NCBI RefSeq assembly: GCF_037975245.1
Contig: NC_092577.1
Location: 1,052,001 to 1,116,000, forward strand
Origin: Apostichopus japonicus
Lineage: Eukaryota; Echinodermata; Holothuroidea; Aspidochirotida; Stichopodidae
Reading direction: 5' to 3'
Length of the DNA: 64,000 nt
The notes under the pieces were generated by a model. It did not search any database. It was given only the letters and a program-made list of their open reading frames with translations, and was not told the origin of the DNA. The position numbers were made by a program, and so were the translations under genes. Below, in pieces: positions 13,617-27,180 of this stretch (position 1 is its first letter; each line of letters opens with the position of its first letter).

Positions 13617-13815
13617 GAGTAGAACATTGTTACGCAGTTCCTAACGCCAAACAAATTATTTGGTTTATAGAATTATAAAGGACCACAGCAAGAGCCATCA
13701 CGGAGTGTGCATGGTTTCAACTTGGTGGGGTGGAGATGATGGGGCTGTTTTCCTCTTCAGTTTTGTGAAAAATCTCAACCCCCTCCCTTTTCATAAATAA
13801 ATCCCTCCACGGGTT

Positions 13816-13833
13816 ATAATAATTAATAATAAT

Positions 13834-13880
<47 letters not shown>
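13816..13880. repeat. (TAA)n-(TA)n microsatellite
   Basis: A run of TAA triplets passes into about 20 TA dinucleotides, just upstream of the tRNA-like unit. Confidence 0.93.
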
Positions 13881-13883
<3 letters not shown>

Positions 13884-13968
13884 CTAGTATTGTTCGATAC
13901 AGGTGGCAAACGCATACAGTGGAATTACGACCTTCCTTACCGGTTTCGAACCTCTGGACATACAATCA

Positions 13969-14040
13969 GCGTCCATAGCCTAGTGGTTAGGGTGTCCGCG
14001 TACAGAGCGGAAGGCTCGTGGTTCGAATCCCGTTGGAGGC
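13969..14040 (+). tRNA. tRNA-like unit, probably pseudo-tRNA or SINE head
   Basis: This is a 72-nt cloverleaf-like unit. The acceptor strand GCGTCCA pairs with TGGAGGC (one mismatch). It has an A box (AGCCTAGTGGTTAGG), a perfect anticodon stem TCCGC/GCGGA around the loop GTACAGA, and a B box GGTTCGAATCC. The T stem is damaged, and read formally the anticodon would be ACA. A T6 pol III terminator follows at 14047-14052. TA microsatellites lie on both sides. A degenerate T stem and repeat flanks favour a tRNA pseudogene or short SINE over a functional tRNA. Confidence 0.5.
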
Positions 14041-14046
14041 TGAAAG

Positions 14047-14052
14047 TTTTTT
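14047..14052 (+). terminator. Pol III T6 terminator after tRNA-like unit
   Basis: A run of six T starts 7 nt after the tRNA-like sequence, the usual arrangement for RNA polymerase III genes. Confidence 0.45.
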
Positions 14053-14087
14053 CACTGTTCTTGATTTTCCAACTCATTACGATTTTC

Positions 14088-14154
<67 letters not shown>
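14088..14154. repeat. (TA)n microsatellite
   Basis: About 33 TA dinucleotides directly downstream of the tRNA-like unit. They produce a spurious Ile-Tyr open frame. Confidence 0.95.
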
Positions 14155-14155
<1 letters not shown>

Positions 14156-14794
14156 CACACTTACTCAGTCGTGGTTTAATCATTTGAATGATTTGCAGCA
14201 AAATGATAAATTGATCGGTCACTTGATCTCGTCAATTCAACTTTTAATTACGCTCGCATCAAAACTTCGTCATTCCAACATTTTTCATCAAAATGATAAA
14301 TTTGCAACAAAAAATTCAGGGAAAGCTTTTAGAAAGTTGACAGCACCTTACAACGTTTTCCAGAAATCAGAACATCTGAATCAAACAGTACAACTAGCTT
14401 CCTCACTGTTTTACTATAGCAACAATGCCTATAGAGCAGGTTACGAGTGTTTCAATCTGGTCACGTGTGTGTTCTTGATCCAAGAAAGGAACACATAGGC
14501 CTATATGTGGAACAATCTCCATGGGAACCATTGGAACTTGAACCACGTAAATATAACCAACGCATCATTATTAGTTCGTACCATATGTTTATTTCGACAC
14601 GGACTATGTGACAGGTTTCTTTTTAAAGATGTTTGTAATTACATTTCAACTATTAATAGTACGCAAAATAATATCAATGACTTGAACTCGATTTAAGTTT
14701 GAACCAACTGTCACGTTCTGTGTTTGGCAAATCTGTTTTTAAAGAGGCGGCGTTACTTGCGTTCTTCAAGTGGAGAACAAATAAAATAACCGAA

Positions 14795-15350
14795 AGGTTA
14801 CTCTTATTTCCTTAGAATAACCGAATAGTGTTCGGTTACTCTCATTTCTTTAGAATAACCGAAAAGTGTTCGGTTAGTCTCATTGCTGCTAGAATAACGG
14901 AATAGTGATCGGTGACACTCATTTCCTTAGAATAACAGAATAGTGATCGGTTACTCTCATTTCTTTAAAATAATCGAAAAGTGATCGGTTACTCTCATTT
15001 CTTTAGAATAACGGAAAAGTGTTCGGTTATTCTCATTTCTGTTAGAATAACGGAATAGTGATCGGTTACTCTCATTTCTGTTAGAATAACGGAATAGTGA
15101 TCGGTTACTCTCGTTTCTTTTAGAATAACAGAATAGTGATCGGTTACTCTCATTTCTTTAGAATAACCGAAATAGTGTTCAGTTACTCTCATTTCTGTTA
15201 GAATAACGGAATAGTGATTGGTTACTCTCATTTCTGTTAGAATAACGGAATATAGTGTTCGGTTACTTTCATTGCTGTTAGAATAACGGAATAGTGATCG
15301 GTTACTCTCAATTCTTTAAAATAACCTCCTAACAGTGATCGGTTACTCTC
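14795..15350. repeat. 38-39-bp minisatellite
   Basis: About 14-15 copies of a unit built around agaataacggaatagtgatc and ggttactctcatttc. Copies vary between ctttag and ctgttag junctions and between aatagtgatc and aaaagtgttc. The minus-strand open frame of repeated MRVTDHYSVIL is repeat-derived. Confidence 0.93.
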
Positions 15351-15359
15351 ATTTTTTTT

Positions 15360-17985
15360 TCCATTTTTTTGTTTTTCTTTCCCTCATGTTTCATCCTTTC
15401 CAATGACGATACTTTTTGGAAATATTCAAAATTTTATTCTCGAGAATTTGCGAGATAAACATCTCATTGACGTCGTACTCTGACTATAATTTATTTCAGT
15501 TTCCAATTAAAATTCTGAAATAATATTTAACTATCGAAAAGTCGGGGGTATCGCTTAATTATCCTCGAATCGTTGTCTCTCTTTTGACATTTTGATATTT
15601 TGCTTAACGACTTTATGAATAATCCAAGCGAACTTTTCAGATCGACACGATTGTATTTTTTATGCATTTGACCAAGTATTTATGGATTCGATTTATGTAT
15701 ATCGTGTGTATGTGAGCTATTCACTGTTGGTTGGATTTTTCTAGTCAAACATGCTACCTTTATAAGTCCATACGATGCCTATTTATCCCATAGAAATATT
15801 ATTTTAAAGGTGGGCTAAGTGAGAGAGAGAGGGGGCGGTACAGCGCTACAAGGGGAGGGGTCGGAGGAAGGCTGACGGTTCATGATAAGAATGTTTTTCC
15901 GGATAATACCGCTGCCGCCTTGTTTTTTTTTTAGATATAAATTGTAAGTTTAGCGAGCAAGAGAACTTGAGGCAAACGCGACCGAATTTTTCTATTTGAA
16001 TCATAAATTTATACCTAAACCGAGTTTTATTAACAATAACGTATCGAAGCAACAGTTTCCCTTTTTAGTTCTTATATATTTCTTGGATTTTACCAAACCT
16101 TCAGAACACCGAACTTGCTGATATCTGAGGCTGTTATCGTGAAGTATTAACTTGATTGTTTTATTTCCCGACGTATAGCAAAAGGTGTTTTCAAATACGC
16201 ATGAATACAAGTAATGACGTCATTACAGGTTACAAATTGAGTTTGAAGTATGCTTGAATTAATAACAAGAATAGCCTTTATTGTTTTAATAATAGGCATT
16301 GTTTTCACCTAGTAGCATAGATAAAAGAATTAATAAATTAAAAATAAGGTTTCTTCGCATAAGTACCTCTTCTGCAACATACTGAGTTAGCGTTTGCCGC
16401 AGGGTATCATTTATAACCTATAGATGTGTTTATGTATTTTGGGCCTACATAAATGATATAATTACTTTTTGTTCTTGACTCTACGAGCCACTGAACATTG
16501 CTTGACTATCGATATTAGGCGCTATGTAATGTATTTTACCTCGATGTCGTGTTATGTAAATATAGGCAATCAACTTAGAGTATAATAACACAACTTACTT
16601 TTGTTTTCTGAAATGATCATTTTGAGGGTTATATTGTTTGAAAATGCTGGCGACAGTCAGAATATTATACAAATAATGAATGGTTAAGGCGCAACCGAGT
16701 TGAATGGAACAAATTACATCTTTCAACTCATGAAATATTTGCACTATTGCACGAATGGAAACCATTCATTATTTGTTTCATACAACACCTTCAAATTTGG
16801 ATATAATTGGATGTAAAATGCACTCATGCAACATATTGTTTTGAACAGACAGGTTTCTCTGCTCTCTTACCATTGAAACGCTAAAAAGTGCTATCAAAAA
16901 AGTATAACCCATTGTTCTATTTCATAGAGTGCAATAGAGCGGATTTTGCATGCAATCGGCGAGCAATTGGCCAATCAAATGGCCGGAATATAATTCGGTG
17001 TTGTATAATAGATAATAACCCAGTGAACAAATTGAAAAATGCATAAATTAAGCAGAAAGCAAGAGAGAGTGTGCTCGGTTCCGGATTATCTCACGTTTTC
17101 GTATCACTAAAAATATGTACATATAAAAGTGTATATTTTTTAGTTTGTATGTAGCATATATGTGGGGGGTTTGTGGGGGGGGGCATATTTCCAAGTTTTT
17201 TTTCACTTAACATGGACAAGTACAACAAGTGAGCGCTCTTGTTTTCATGTGGTAAAGCGACGGTCAAAAAAAAATTATCGACAATTTTTGGAACGTGCCG
17301 AAGTCCAGGCTAGAGCTGTCATGAGTTCTGAGTATCGGTTCTGATGGGTGGGGTATAGGGGAGAGGGTACATCATGAGAGCTCCCGTGTCTCGTGGGCCG
17401 AAAAGTTTTCGGACCGCTCCTATAAAGCTACAAATGATAAAGGATCTAAGCCGTGTAATTGCGTGTGTAATTGTTGTACTTTACACGCGATTTTTTTAGG
17501 AATGGGGGGGGGGGGTAATTTACATTAATATATTTCTTCATTCTTTATCATTTCTTCTTTTTCGTATCTCTTGTATGGCTTGTGTCAATCTTCTTTAACT
17601 TCTTAACCCACTCTTCATCTCACTTCACATAACATGCAGCTGTCATTCGTCATCACCCTTGGTAACGGTATGTTCTGATGGCAGATACAGAGGGCGTAGT
17701 TGCATTTACCTCCGTAGCATCCCCGTATTTAAACAGTTATATACGTCAACCTGGGTTTTTTTTTCGTTGGTATAATCTGTCACTCAATATTCTAATGCAG
17801 CATCGCTCGCAAATATCCATTTAGGAAATGATGTGGATATTTTAAGAACACACCCGAAGGGGATGCGTTCTGTTATTCAAGGAAATGGATTAGCCAACCG
17901 GTACAACTTTAAATTTATTTTACTGTGATAATATGTGTGTCTGTGCATGTGCATGGGTATTACTAACTATGCATTTGAAGGTGGG
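15360..17985. other. No recognised gene
   Basis: AT-rich sequence with a CRE palindrome at 16215-16222, G-runs near 17173 and 17504, and short chance frames only. Confidence 0.5.
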
Positions 17986-17989
17986 ATTG

Positions 17990-18275
17990 AGTCGGTCAGT
18001 TGGGTCAATTTCCTCATGCTAATATCACTCTATACTGTCCTCCTATGCCATGCTTGAAAGCACTCGTACTGACAGTATGAACAGTTCCTAACCTTTATCT
18101 GATTCTAATGCTAAAACCACTCTATATTGTCCTCTCATACTATGCTTCAAAGTACTCGTACTGACAGTATAAACAGTTCCTAACCTTTATCTGATTCTAA
18201 TGCTAATAACAGTCTATACTGTCCTCCAATATCATGCTTTAAAGCACTCTGATTGACAGTATGAACAGTTCCTTC
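17990..18275. repeat. ~91-bp tandem repeat, three copies
   Basis: Three successive copies of a unit containing tctatactgtcctcc, atgcttcaaagcactcg, tactgacagtatgaacagtt and cctaacctttatctgattct. Related sequence recurs at about 45740-45880. Confidence 0.85.
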
Positions 18276-19639
18276 ACCTTTACTTAAATAACCCAACTTG
18301 GAGAATTGAATTAGGTGGAGTATGTGAAAGAAAAGGTTGATTGTCATTTCTTACCGAAAGGTTTATCATATTGTAAATACTTGGGACTAAACAGTCAAAA
18401 CAGTCAAATGTCACTTGAGGTCAAGAGAGGTCAAGAGAGGTCAAAATCAGGAAACCTATCATCTATTCATCACTCTATTTCGAAAAAAAGAAACCTTCGT
18501 TTTACTTCAAACGTGGTATATTGTGTACAAAGACCGTTCCTATTGTTTTGCGCAGAGGTCAAAGTCTGAAATGTCAAAAAGAGTAAAATTTGACAAGGAA
18601 TCACTAAGTTACTTAGATTTCTGGTTATATTTTGCGCGATGATGAGTTAATAACATATACTTGCACGGGGCCCGGGACGGAAGAGGATGAGGGAAGGGGG
18701 GGCGTAGGGAAGGGGGGGCGTAGGGTATATACATGTCATTATAGTTTCATGAAATTTAAGAAATCTTCTACAACTACGGCACCGACTATTTCCACTTTTC
18801 CAAATATTTTCACATAGAATGTATTTCTAATTTTTTGCGAGTTTGTGTGCAACTTCAAGGGCTCTCTGATTGGACATCAATCCTTAGCTCAACTTGGAGA
18901 ATGATATGATATAAACAGAATGATATCGTAAATGAGAAAATATGTTTCCTCGAGGCTTGCCCATGTTATGAGATGTATTTTTCTATTTCTCCTGTCACAA
19001 AAACCAAAACAAACAAATTTGATAGAAAAATGACAAATACTACAAAAAATCAAGTGGAAGTTTACGGACGTTGGGGATTTCAGCGCTTAGTGTTTGAGTT
19101 GGTGATAACTTTAACACTGAAAACGTAAAGCAGAGAACAATATCTTATACTGCTAAAGGCGAATTCAGATGAATTGTAGCTCTATGTCAGAAATGAAATC
19201 TCAAGTGATTTGTAACTTGTTCAGAACCGTGAAAAACCTAGATGTCCAATTATATAACGAAAGAAAGATTTACAACACACTTCTGCGTGGTACTTTAAAA
19301 CTTACTTATTTAGGGGGGGGGCGAGAGGGGGGGAGGGGGTGTAGAATGTGGTTAGGTCTGTCTATGTGTGTGGTTAATCCATATACACACCCAAGTATCC
19401 ATATTAACACTCACAATTATTAAAAGGAAGCGTTTTGTTAAGGATATACGTGGCTTTTGTTCATGGAATTTTCTTTTAGATAGGCCTATACATTTATGCC
19501 TAATTGTCATAACAAGGTGGGTTCATGTAAATAAATATTTACATGGAAATGAATATTCATAGTTAAGTTTAGTCACGCGAAATTTTAATACAACCTATAT
19601 TCCATTCCATTACCGGTACTTATTTGTAATTTTGACTTC

Positions 19640-19855
19640 ACATTTGTGTAAAATATGTCACATTTGTGTAAGATGTGTCACATTTGTGTAAGATGTGTCA
19701 CACTTGAGTAAGTATGTCACATTTGTGTAAGTACGTCACGTTTGTGTAAGTAAGTCACATTTGTGTAAGTTGTCACATTTGTGTAAGTATGTCACATTTG
19801 TGTAAGTGTATCACATTTGTGTAAGATATGTCACATTTGTGTAAGATATGTCACC
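19640..19855. repeat. 17-20-bp minisatellite (gtcacatttgtgtaag)
   Basis: About 11 copies of gtcacatttgtgtaag followed by a variable spacer of 1-4 bases (atat, tat, tac, taa, none). The slippage in spacer length makes the period irregular. Confidence 0.9.
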
Positions 19856-20430
19856 GTTCCCAGAGTCGTACTCAAGATGGCGATCTTCCAATAAACAGTG
19901 CCCATCGCTCACTGTATAATAAATGTCATCGTACATCATACACCAGTGAATGGTTTTATATACAAACATGCGGTGACACTTCCTCTAAACAACTTGACAA
20001 ATTCCATGTAGCCTAACTAGTTTTGTCACACGTCATAAGTTAATAATAAACTTCGAAGGTGGTACCACGAGGTGCCGTATGCACTAAGTGCTATCCTAGT
20101 TATTTCATTGCTCGCATGAATTTGCATGATACTTTGGTGGAAACGTATACACGTTTTCACAGTTCTTGATGAGGATCAACACAATACTCGTAAAACGCTG
20201 TAATATAATGATCCAGTAGATTTGTCTTTTCAGTCGTTTTAATCTATAAGATCAGATAGTTCTAAAAGTTGTTGGCTAAGCACATCACTTTACAGTATTG
20301 CTTATATCGTGTTATTGTCTGCAGGTTTTTCGTTGGGCAGGTTAATTATTCTTAGTTTCGAGGGGGGAATAGATAGTTCTATAAATCACTGAATCACTGA
20401 AGTTTGACAGAACATTAATTTCGATATTAA

Positions 20431-20665
20431 GGAGTTTTAGCTCAGTGGTTAACGCCGGTGCCTTCCAATCATAAGGTCCACAGTTCGAGTCACTCCAAGT
20501 ATGTCGTCCAGTTACAGAGTTGTTGACAATTGACAATTCATAATCATGGACGTTAAATATGAATGTAAGAGACTGACTTCGATCAGCCTGCGGCTTTGAT
20601 AAGCCAATGAGGCTTCTTCGCGAGTTCCTGCTTGCAGGAGGATCTAAAACACCTACAAACACATA
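20431..20665 (+). mobile_element. tRNA-derived SINE, copy 2
   Basis: Same head (ggagttttagctcagtgg), B box (acagttcgagtc) and body as the 12581 copy. It lacks about a dozen bases just after the head (the agattaatg segment) and has a degenerate acac-rich tail. The minus-strand open frame across it is a shadow. Confidence 0.88.
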
Positions 20666-20669
20666 TGTT

Positions 20670-23600
20670 TTATAGACTGTTAATACAATCTTTCAATACC
20701 CCAGACTACATGTTTACAAAGTATGGTAAACTTGTCAAGGACAAATGGCGTTGGATATCATCCGTGGGTGTTAATTTGTTTATATGAAGTTAGTAAAGGA
20801 CTTGTTTTAGATGAAGAATTTACATTAACCAGAAAAGCCATATAAACATTACTATCATTTAATGTTTTCTAATATTCTCGGAACATCACACATCAAGACT
20901 AATATTCTACCTATATAGAGTCATCCTTTAACATAGAAAACTCAAATCCTACACTGTTGAACTAAACATTTAGGACAATCGTTATGAAACTTTCTCCTAT
21001 ACACAACCTTTTTCCATCAGTTATGTGATCATGTGATCGTTACGTCATTGTACCTGTTAAAAGTAAAAAACGAATACAAATCATGGTATTTGAAAATAGC
21101 CAATCTCTAGAATCAGTACAGAGGTATATCTCGTTCAGCTTCCTACGTGTGATACGTCATTGAAATTGCCCTTTACTTAGCAAACAGATATCAAAACAAC
21201 TTTGTCTATTTGTCGAAGTCTTCGAGGAATAAACCTGAGGACGCATAACGAATACTATAGCGTATAGATAGTTTATGACTGAGATCGGATGGGGGGGGGG
21301 GGGGGTTCAAGGGGGCTGCCCGGGTGGGTGGAGGGCAACGGTGTGGACTCCTATACCACATGTACCAACACTTGTCCATATAGAGATATTTACATAAATT
21401 ACACTGTGTAACAGTTTTCGTAAATACTTATAACATGCCTTTTGCGTTTTGCCTTCGGTCTGTTGAATCTTGAAGCCACTGGAGATGTAATCATCATAAC
21501 TCATTAAGTTCATTGTTTCATGTTCGTCTCGTCCTGTATTTATAGGTTTGGAATATAGGCTAATATAAATGGAACTCTCCAGCCGGAACGATGATTATCT
21601 ATAGTTTAATCAGAGAATAGCGCGGAGTCAAATCATGGAGGATCAATGGAAGAGAGAGAGGCAACAGATGGAGAGGGAGATGAGAGAGTAACTTCGGTGG
21701 TAAAGAGAGCTGGGAAAGAAATCATTTTTGTTTCTCCTTGTTTCTAGAATAACAGAATTAGAAATGCAGAAAATAGGTTCCGCTCTTTAGAATGTAGGCT
21801 AAAGGGACATATTTATTTTTAGGAGCTCTCAACCTTTATATTAGGAATGAGGTGTTCGTCTGTAAAGACTGAACATATTTCACTGATAACGTATATATAA
21901 GCAGGGAGAAATGGAACAGTAACGCTGTCTCCAGATATAATCAGCTCTCCATAAACGTGTCTACTTGGAAGTTGGATAAAGGGATAGCTTTAGCAAGAAT
22001 TCTAGTCGCAATGTGTGATAGTCCAAGAATAAAGAAACCTTTGCATGTTGGTAAAGATTCTATAACTATAATTCTCGTTTTTCACGATAGTCACCTTCAA
22101 AATATGCTAAATTGCTCGACTGCTCTATATTTGATTGTCAAATTTGATGATAACAACTTCGATTCCTCAGTGAAGACCTAAACTGTTAATTATTTATCCA
22201 TTGTTTTATAAAATTTAATAACTCAGCCAAAACGCGTGTTCCTTGAACTTCATATAAACCTCAGAGCTTCCAATTGGATGACATTCAAGATCGTTTTGTC
22301 CTTGAAAGAAATTACAAAATTGTTAACATGTCACGTGATGCCATCATGAACCACGATGGATCAGACGGGACAGGCGAGTTGTAGACTTGGTCACGTGTTA
22401 GTATAATGCGACATGATCGAGACAATTTTGAACAGTTTTAAGTCCACGGTTGGCGAGTTAGGCTAACGTCACATCTTGACGAAGATTAATCGAAGTGTCG
22501 ATTCAATTTTGTAGAATTTGATAATTGTCTCCAATATATCATTTTACCGTAACTTGTCGACTCTACAGATGTCGTGTTTTTTAAATTTAAACGTGGTGTC
22601 ATTGACATGCAACTCAGATTTTTGTTGTTGTTATAATGGTTTAGGGGATGGGGAGGAGGAAGGGGGAGGGAGGGGGAAGGGGGAGGGGTGGAAGGCCCAA
22701 AATGGAAGATACCAGTGCATAGTTCTCTTCGTTCATTTTTCTTCAAAGTCAAAACAATGACAAATAAAGTATATAAAAGACGTCTTATACTTCATTTTAA
22801 TAAAATGGTTGTTTATTGTTTATTTATCAAACACAAGGTGCATTTTCTTAATAATAAGATTAAAAAGTTTTGTAGCCTCTACCAAAATAACATGACACAT
22901 TTATAACTAAATTAGTTTGTCTTGGGTAAACATTGCGTACCGCCGTATAAGTCCTATTCAATGGCTACATACGCATTGGGTCGTTTTGGGAAGTTCAATC
23001 TTAATACTATAATATGGGGACGATATTAGTAAATGGTTATATTAAATACGTAAATATCATGTTATGTTCATCACACAGTAAGATGCAGAATGTTCAAATA
23101 AAAACACAGGCGATCTTTTGTTAAGAGGGTGGGGGGGGGCGTTTCCTTCAAAGTTATGAACGATCTTCATGGATGGTGAAGTTTAGTCTAATGTAAAGCA
23201 AGATTGTAGATAAATAATGTTTTCCTATAAATGCTTAATTCTGTAATAATTGTAGTTTTCTCTCAAGTACTGAGAGCAATATATCACATTCGTAACTGGT
23301 TTCACATTACAAAGCCACTATTACGTAACCGACATATCATATCCAGCGTACGGTGAAGGGAACAATGAATTTCAGAAAAGGGTAAAAGAATCGTGTGCCT
23401 TTAAACACGTCTGACATTTCTATTTGACAGATTTCCTATTTAACCTTGCTAATTTACTTACTGTTATTTTTTTTCTTCTTCTCTAAAGGGGAAACACAAC
23501 ATATTAGTTACGAAGAAGTTATTTTAATCAACTTTAAACAAATGCATGAATATTCAATTAATTCTTTTACCAATTAATTACGTACAATGTGGTAACGAGA

Positions 23601-24850
23601 AGTACTTAATATCTTACAAGCGAAACCAATTTAAATATAGAACAACATCTCAATCACAACCCATGAAATTAAAATTCCACTTTTATCAGAAACGCTGTGA
23701 TACCTTGATAGCTATGGCACGCCAAAATATTCACCGTGACTGATATTGTTCGTGAAACATGTCCATGCCCATATGGATATATCCATAATGCCACTGGTAT
23801 GTGACCGATGTAAACATTTACGTTGCGGTTATAAAGTGAAATGTTCACAACACTGAACATACAACGCTTTTTACATAATGTTTGTTATAAGTATTTGGCG
23901 TCTTGTATGCTCGCCAACAAATGGCTCTAAAGTGGATTGATTTTGTAAACTGATACCGTTAAAAACCATTACACAAATGCCAGTCTACAATAATAACATA
24001 TATCCTCTGTTCCCATCAGCCACATACAAGTTAATGTTAATCACATGAACATGCAGTTTATACAAAATCATGGATTTATCGTTTAGGACATTCTCGGTCG
24101 AGTTTGATTTATTTCCTGTTTGGCGTTCCTTGGTATGAATGATATCTGTCAGTTTCCCTTAGAAAAGCTACTGGTGGGTGTGTGGAAGTAACATATCGAC
24201 TCATCTACCATTGCAGAACAGGAGAAACCATTTAGGGTTATTGTTTCATATACATCAAGTCAATAAAGATGAAAACAATACCTTCCCATCCTCATACAAC
24301 AAACACAAAAACATGAACATGAAAGCTTTCAATGCTTTGAAAATAGTTACAACTAAGAAACGAAAATCTATTTGAGACTCAAGCAGGGCGCCCCCACCCC
24401 CTCCCATGCACACACCCTTAAAAAGACGTTGAAATATTTAATCTTTTATTTTAAGGCGTTATCCGACCACCTTCAGGAGATAACTTGTCGTCAAATTCAG
24501 GTTTCTAGCCTTGGTCTTCTTCATTGATGCTCCATTTTAATAGCGCCCTCAATAGGACCTTCGCTGTTATACTGTGCCCTCTATTAGAAGACACCCTCGA
24601 GAAGAGTTCCCTCTATTAACGGACAGCTTATACACTACCACGAAGTACACGGGCTGATAAAAGTGCAACAATGATAAATTCCATAAATAGTTACAACATA
24701 ATACCACGACAGGGGAATTTCAGTATGCCAGGGTGTGAATATAATATGAACATAGTAATTGAGGGAAATTGGCATTAAATTAGATAGAGTATTACCTGCT
24801 TATGTCACGTATTTTACATATTCTAACCTTTTATTTTGAGAACAATTTAA
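20670..24850. other. No recognised gene
   Basis: AT-rich sequence with a G-run near 21290, a purine-rich run near 22645-22690 and short chance frames. Nothing splice-bounded could be supported. Confidence 0.5.
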
Positions 24851-24853
24851 AAA

Positions 24854-25065
24854 CTATAAATCACGAAAAGGAATAATTGGACGAAGTTCCTTCAGGTTTA
24901 CAAGCAATCTAAATTTCTTTCTAAATTTACCAGTCAATCTATTACTCGAACACTTATATAGACTCAAGCAATCTCCTCCAAGCAAGAATGAACCATTAAA
25001 GTTGGTGCCTTTGACGCAATCGCAAAGACTGTTCCTTCCGCCATCAAAGGGACACAGTTGTGTCA
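24854..25065 (-). other. Possible Cys-rich terminal exon (alternative exon 2 of the 42-kb peptide gene)
   Basis: On the minus strand an acceptor-like catgtaag at 25066 opens a frame with five cysteines in the pattern C-x9-C-x-C-x15-C-x5-C. The frame ends at TAG 24856-24854, with AATAAA 18 nt further on (24835-24830). Its phase (1) fits the donor of the signal-peptide exon at 42296. Against it are the weak polypyrimidine tract, a 17-kb intron across repeat arrays, and AT-rich sequence in which AATAAA is common. Confidence 0.2.
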
Positions 25066-25635
25066 CTTACATGAAGTGAATGTAAACAACATGTTACCCC
25101 TTCAGCTGTATATAGGGGTGAGTAAAAAGGGGGGGCGGGGACATACTCTATAATCACACATGTGCATATCTAAGTATGATATTTAAACATATTTTTATCT
25201 CCTTGTAACGTTATTTGCTAGCTCTGTGCGCCTCCTCTGCACCCTCCTCTGCGCGCCTCATCTGCGCGCCTACCTCTCTGCTACGGATGGGTACCTCTCC
25301 TCATTGCTTTCTCACAGAGGTAGCAAAGTAAAGAAGCACAAAGAGCTAACGTCCTGATATGCTTATGTCATCTAACTAATTTACATATTCTCACATTTAG
25401 GGAATAAACTAGAATGCTATAGATTCTGCGAATGAAAAACAATAAAGGGCAACAGGTGGTTGAAGTATAGACGTTATATATGAATCACTAGAGTGGGGGG
25501 GGGGGAGGTTATAGCCGAAAGATCTGTCACATGTTAATTATCACGTGACACTACATTGTAAGCCTTCCTTTGATATTATAATGTCGGACGGTACGGTACG
25601 TATGTTCTTATATTAGCATATATCTTCTATTTCAC

Positions 25636-26025
25636 TTATATCGCCCTTCCATGAGAATAGATGACAAATGCTCCTTCTGAATTGTGGCAATAAATATGGA
25701 TGGAAATAGCAAATGAAATAACAACATTAAAAACAAAGTTGACATATTTTGAATATTTATATTGGCAAGCTTTACATATCTTCTTTTGTATTACAATTTC
25801 TGCCTGATGAGGTCGAGTAACCATTTCTTTATGGCGACGAACACTGGGTGAGAACCACACCGAGGCGCCCATTAAGTTATTTTGTGTGTCCAAGACGGGG
25901 TTGGGATTAGGAGGTAATTTCCATCTTGACAACGTCGCGTCAGATTCGAGAGGCTGTCTTTTCCTTCGAAGAAAGACCTCTACAGTAAAAGTCCTCCTTT
26001 TTTTCAAATAAAGATTGTTCATTGT
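25636..26025 (-). other. Unassigned open frame
   Basis: A 128-codon frame on the minus strand is preceded by an acceptor-like tttttactgtag near 25981. A second frame of the same segment is also open for about 35 codons. I recognise no family and cannot choose a frame. It could be an exon of an unknown gene or chance. Confidence 0.15.
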
Positions 26026-26520
26026 TGTCCTAAAATGTGTTCTTGTTTATTTTTCGTCCATTTGCTTCGTCAAGTAATAAGAAATGAACTGATAAATAAG
26101 GCCGATATTTTCCGGGGTTTTTTTCTGAAAGGAGAAAAAAAAGCGCAAAAATAAATAATATTAACATTAAAACTCGGAATTATTACTTAAGAAAATCCAC
26201 TTAAATACAAATTTGACACATTTTGTCAACTGTTTCGTATCTTAATCTCATGTTTGGCGAATTTATAATATAATAACTCTATTCACTTCACTTTATGAAC
26301 TGGACATTCTTTTCAAATGATATTAAGAAACTAGCAAAACTATTAAAAACAAGAGATAAACTGTATTCATGTGATTAATACTATAATGACCATCTTTATA
26401 ACATCTAATAAAGCCATTAACTACCCAATTGTTAGCAGTAGTTTGATAATTGGTTGAGTTTGCTATCGCGTCATTACGTCTAGTAATGTAGTAACTATAT
26501 GTCATTAGAGCTACAATCAA

Positions 26521-27180
26521 ATATCTTCAAATTACTAAGTACAATGTGACATTGAGAATGGAATGATATTCTTACTAACTTCCAATTACTAAGTACAATG
26601 TGATAATGAGAATGAAATGATATACTTACTGTCTTCCAATTACTAACTACAATGTGATATTGAGAATGAAATGATATTCTTACTAACTTCCAATTACTAA
26701 GTACAATGTGATATTGAGAATGAAATGATATTCTTACTAACTTCCAATTACTAAGTACAATGTGATATCGAGAATGGAATGATATACTTACTAACTTCCA
26801 ATTACTTAGTACAATGTGATACTCAGAATGAAATGACATACTTACTAACTTCCAATTACTAAATATACAATGTGATATTGAGAATGAAGTGATATACTTA
26901 CTTACTTCCAATTACTAAATACAATGTGATATCGAGAATGGAATGATATACTTACTAACTTCCAATTACTACGTGCAATGTGATATTGAGAATGAAATGA
27001 TATTCTTACTAACTTCCAATTACTAAGTACAATGTGATATTGAGAATGAAATGACATACTTACCAACTTCCAATTACTAAGAACAATGTGATATTGAGAA
27101 TGAAATGATATACTTACTAACTTCCAATTACTACGTGCAATGTGATATTAAGAATGAAATGATATACTTACTAACTTCTA
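26521..27180. repeat. 54-bp minisatellite
   Basis: About 12 copies of a 54-bp unit containing acttactaacttccaattac and acaatgtgatattgagaatg. Because 54 is a multiple of 3, the minus strand reads as 18-residue repeats (NWKLVSISFHS...). The frame breaks in later copies where indels occur, so this is not taken as a gene. Confidence 0.93.

Noticed and set aside
13890-14498. 202-codon plus-strand frame
   Set aside because: It runs through the tRNA-like unit and a TA microsatellite, so the frame is held open by repeats. The unique part has no recognisable domain.
25205-25352. Imperfect inverted repeat around gctagctctgtgcgcctc / agcacaaagagctaacg
   Set aside because: Arms match only in short patches. 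Too weak to call an element.
26495-26911. 18-residue-repeat protein (NWKLVSISFHS...)
   Set aside because: The 54-bp period keeps the frame, but copies beyond 26911 break it, the changes show no synonymous bias, and there is no start or splice context.
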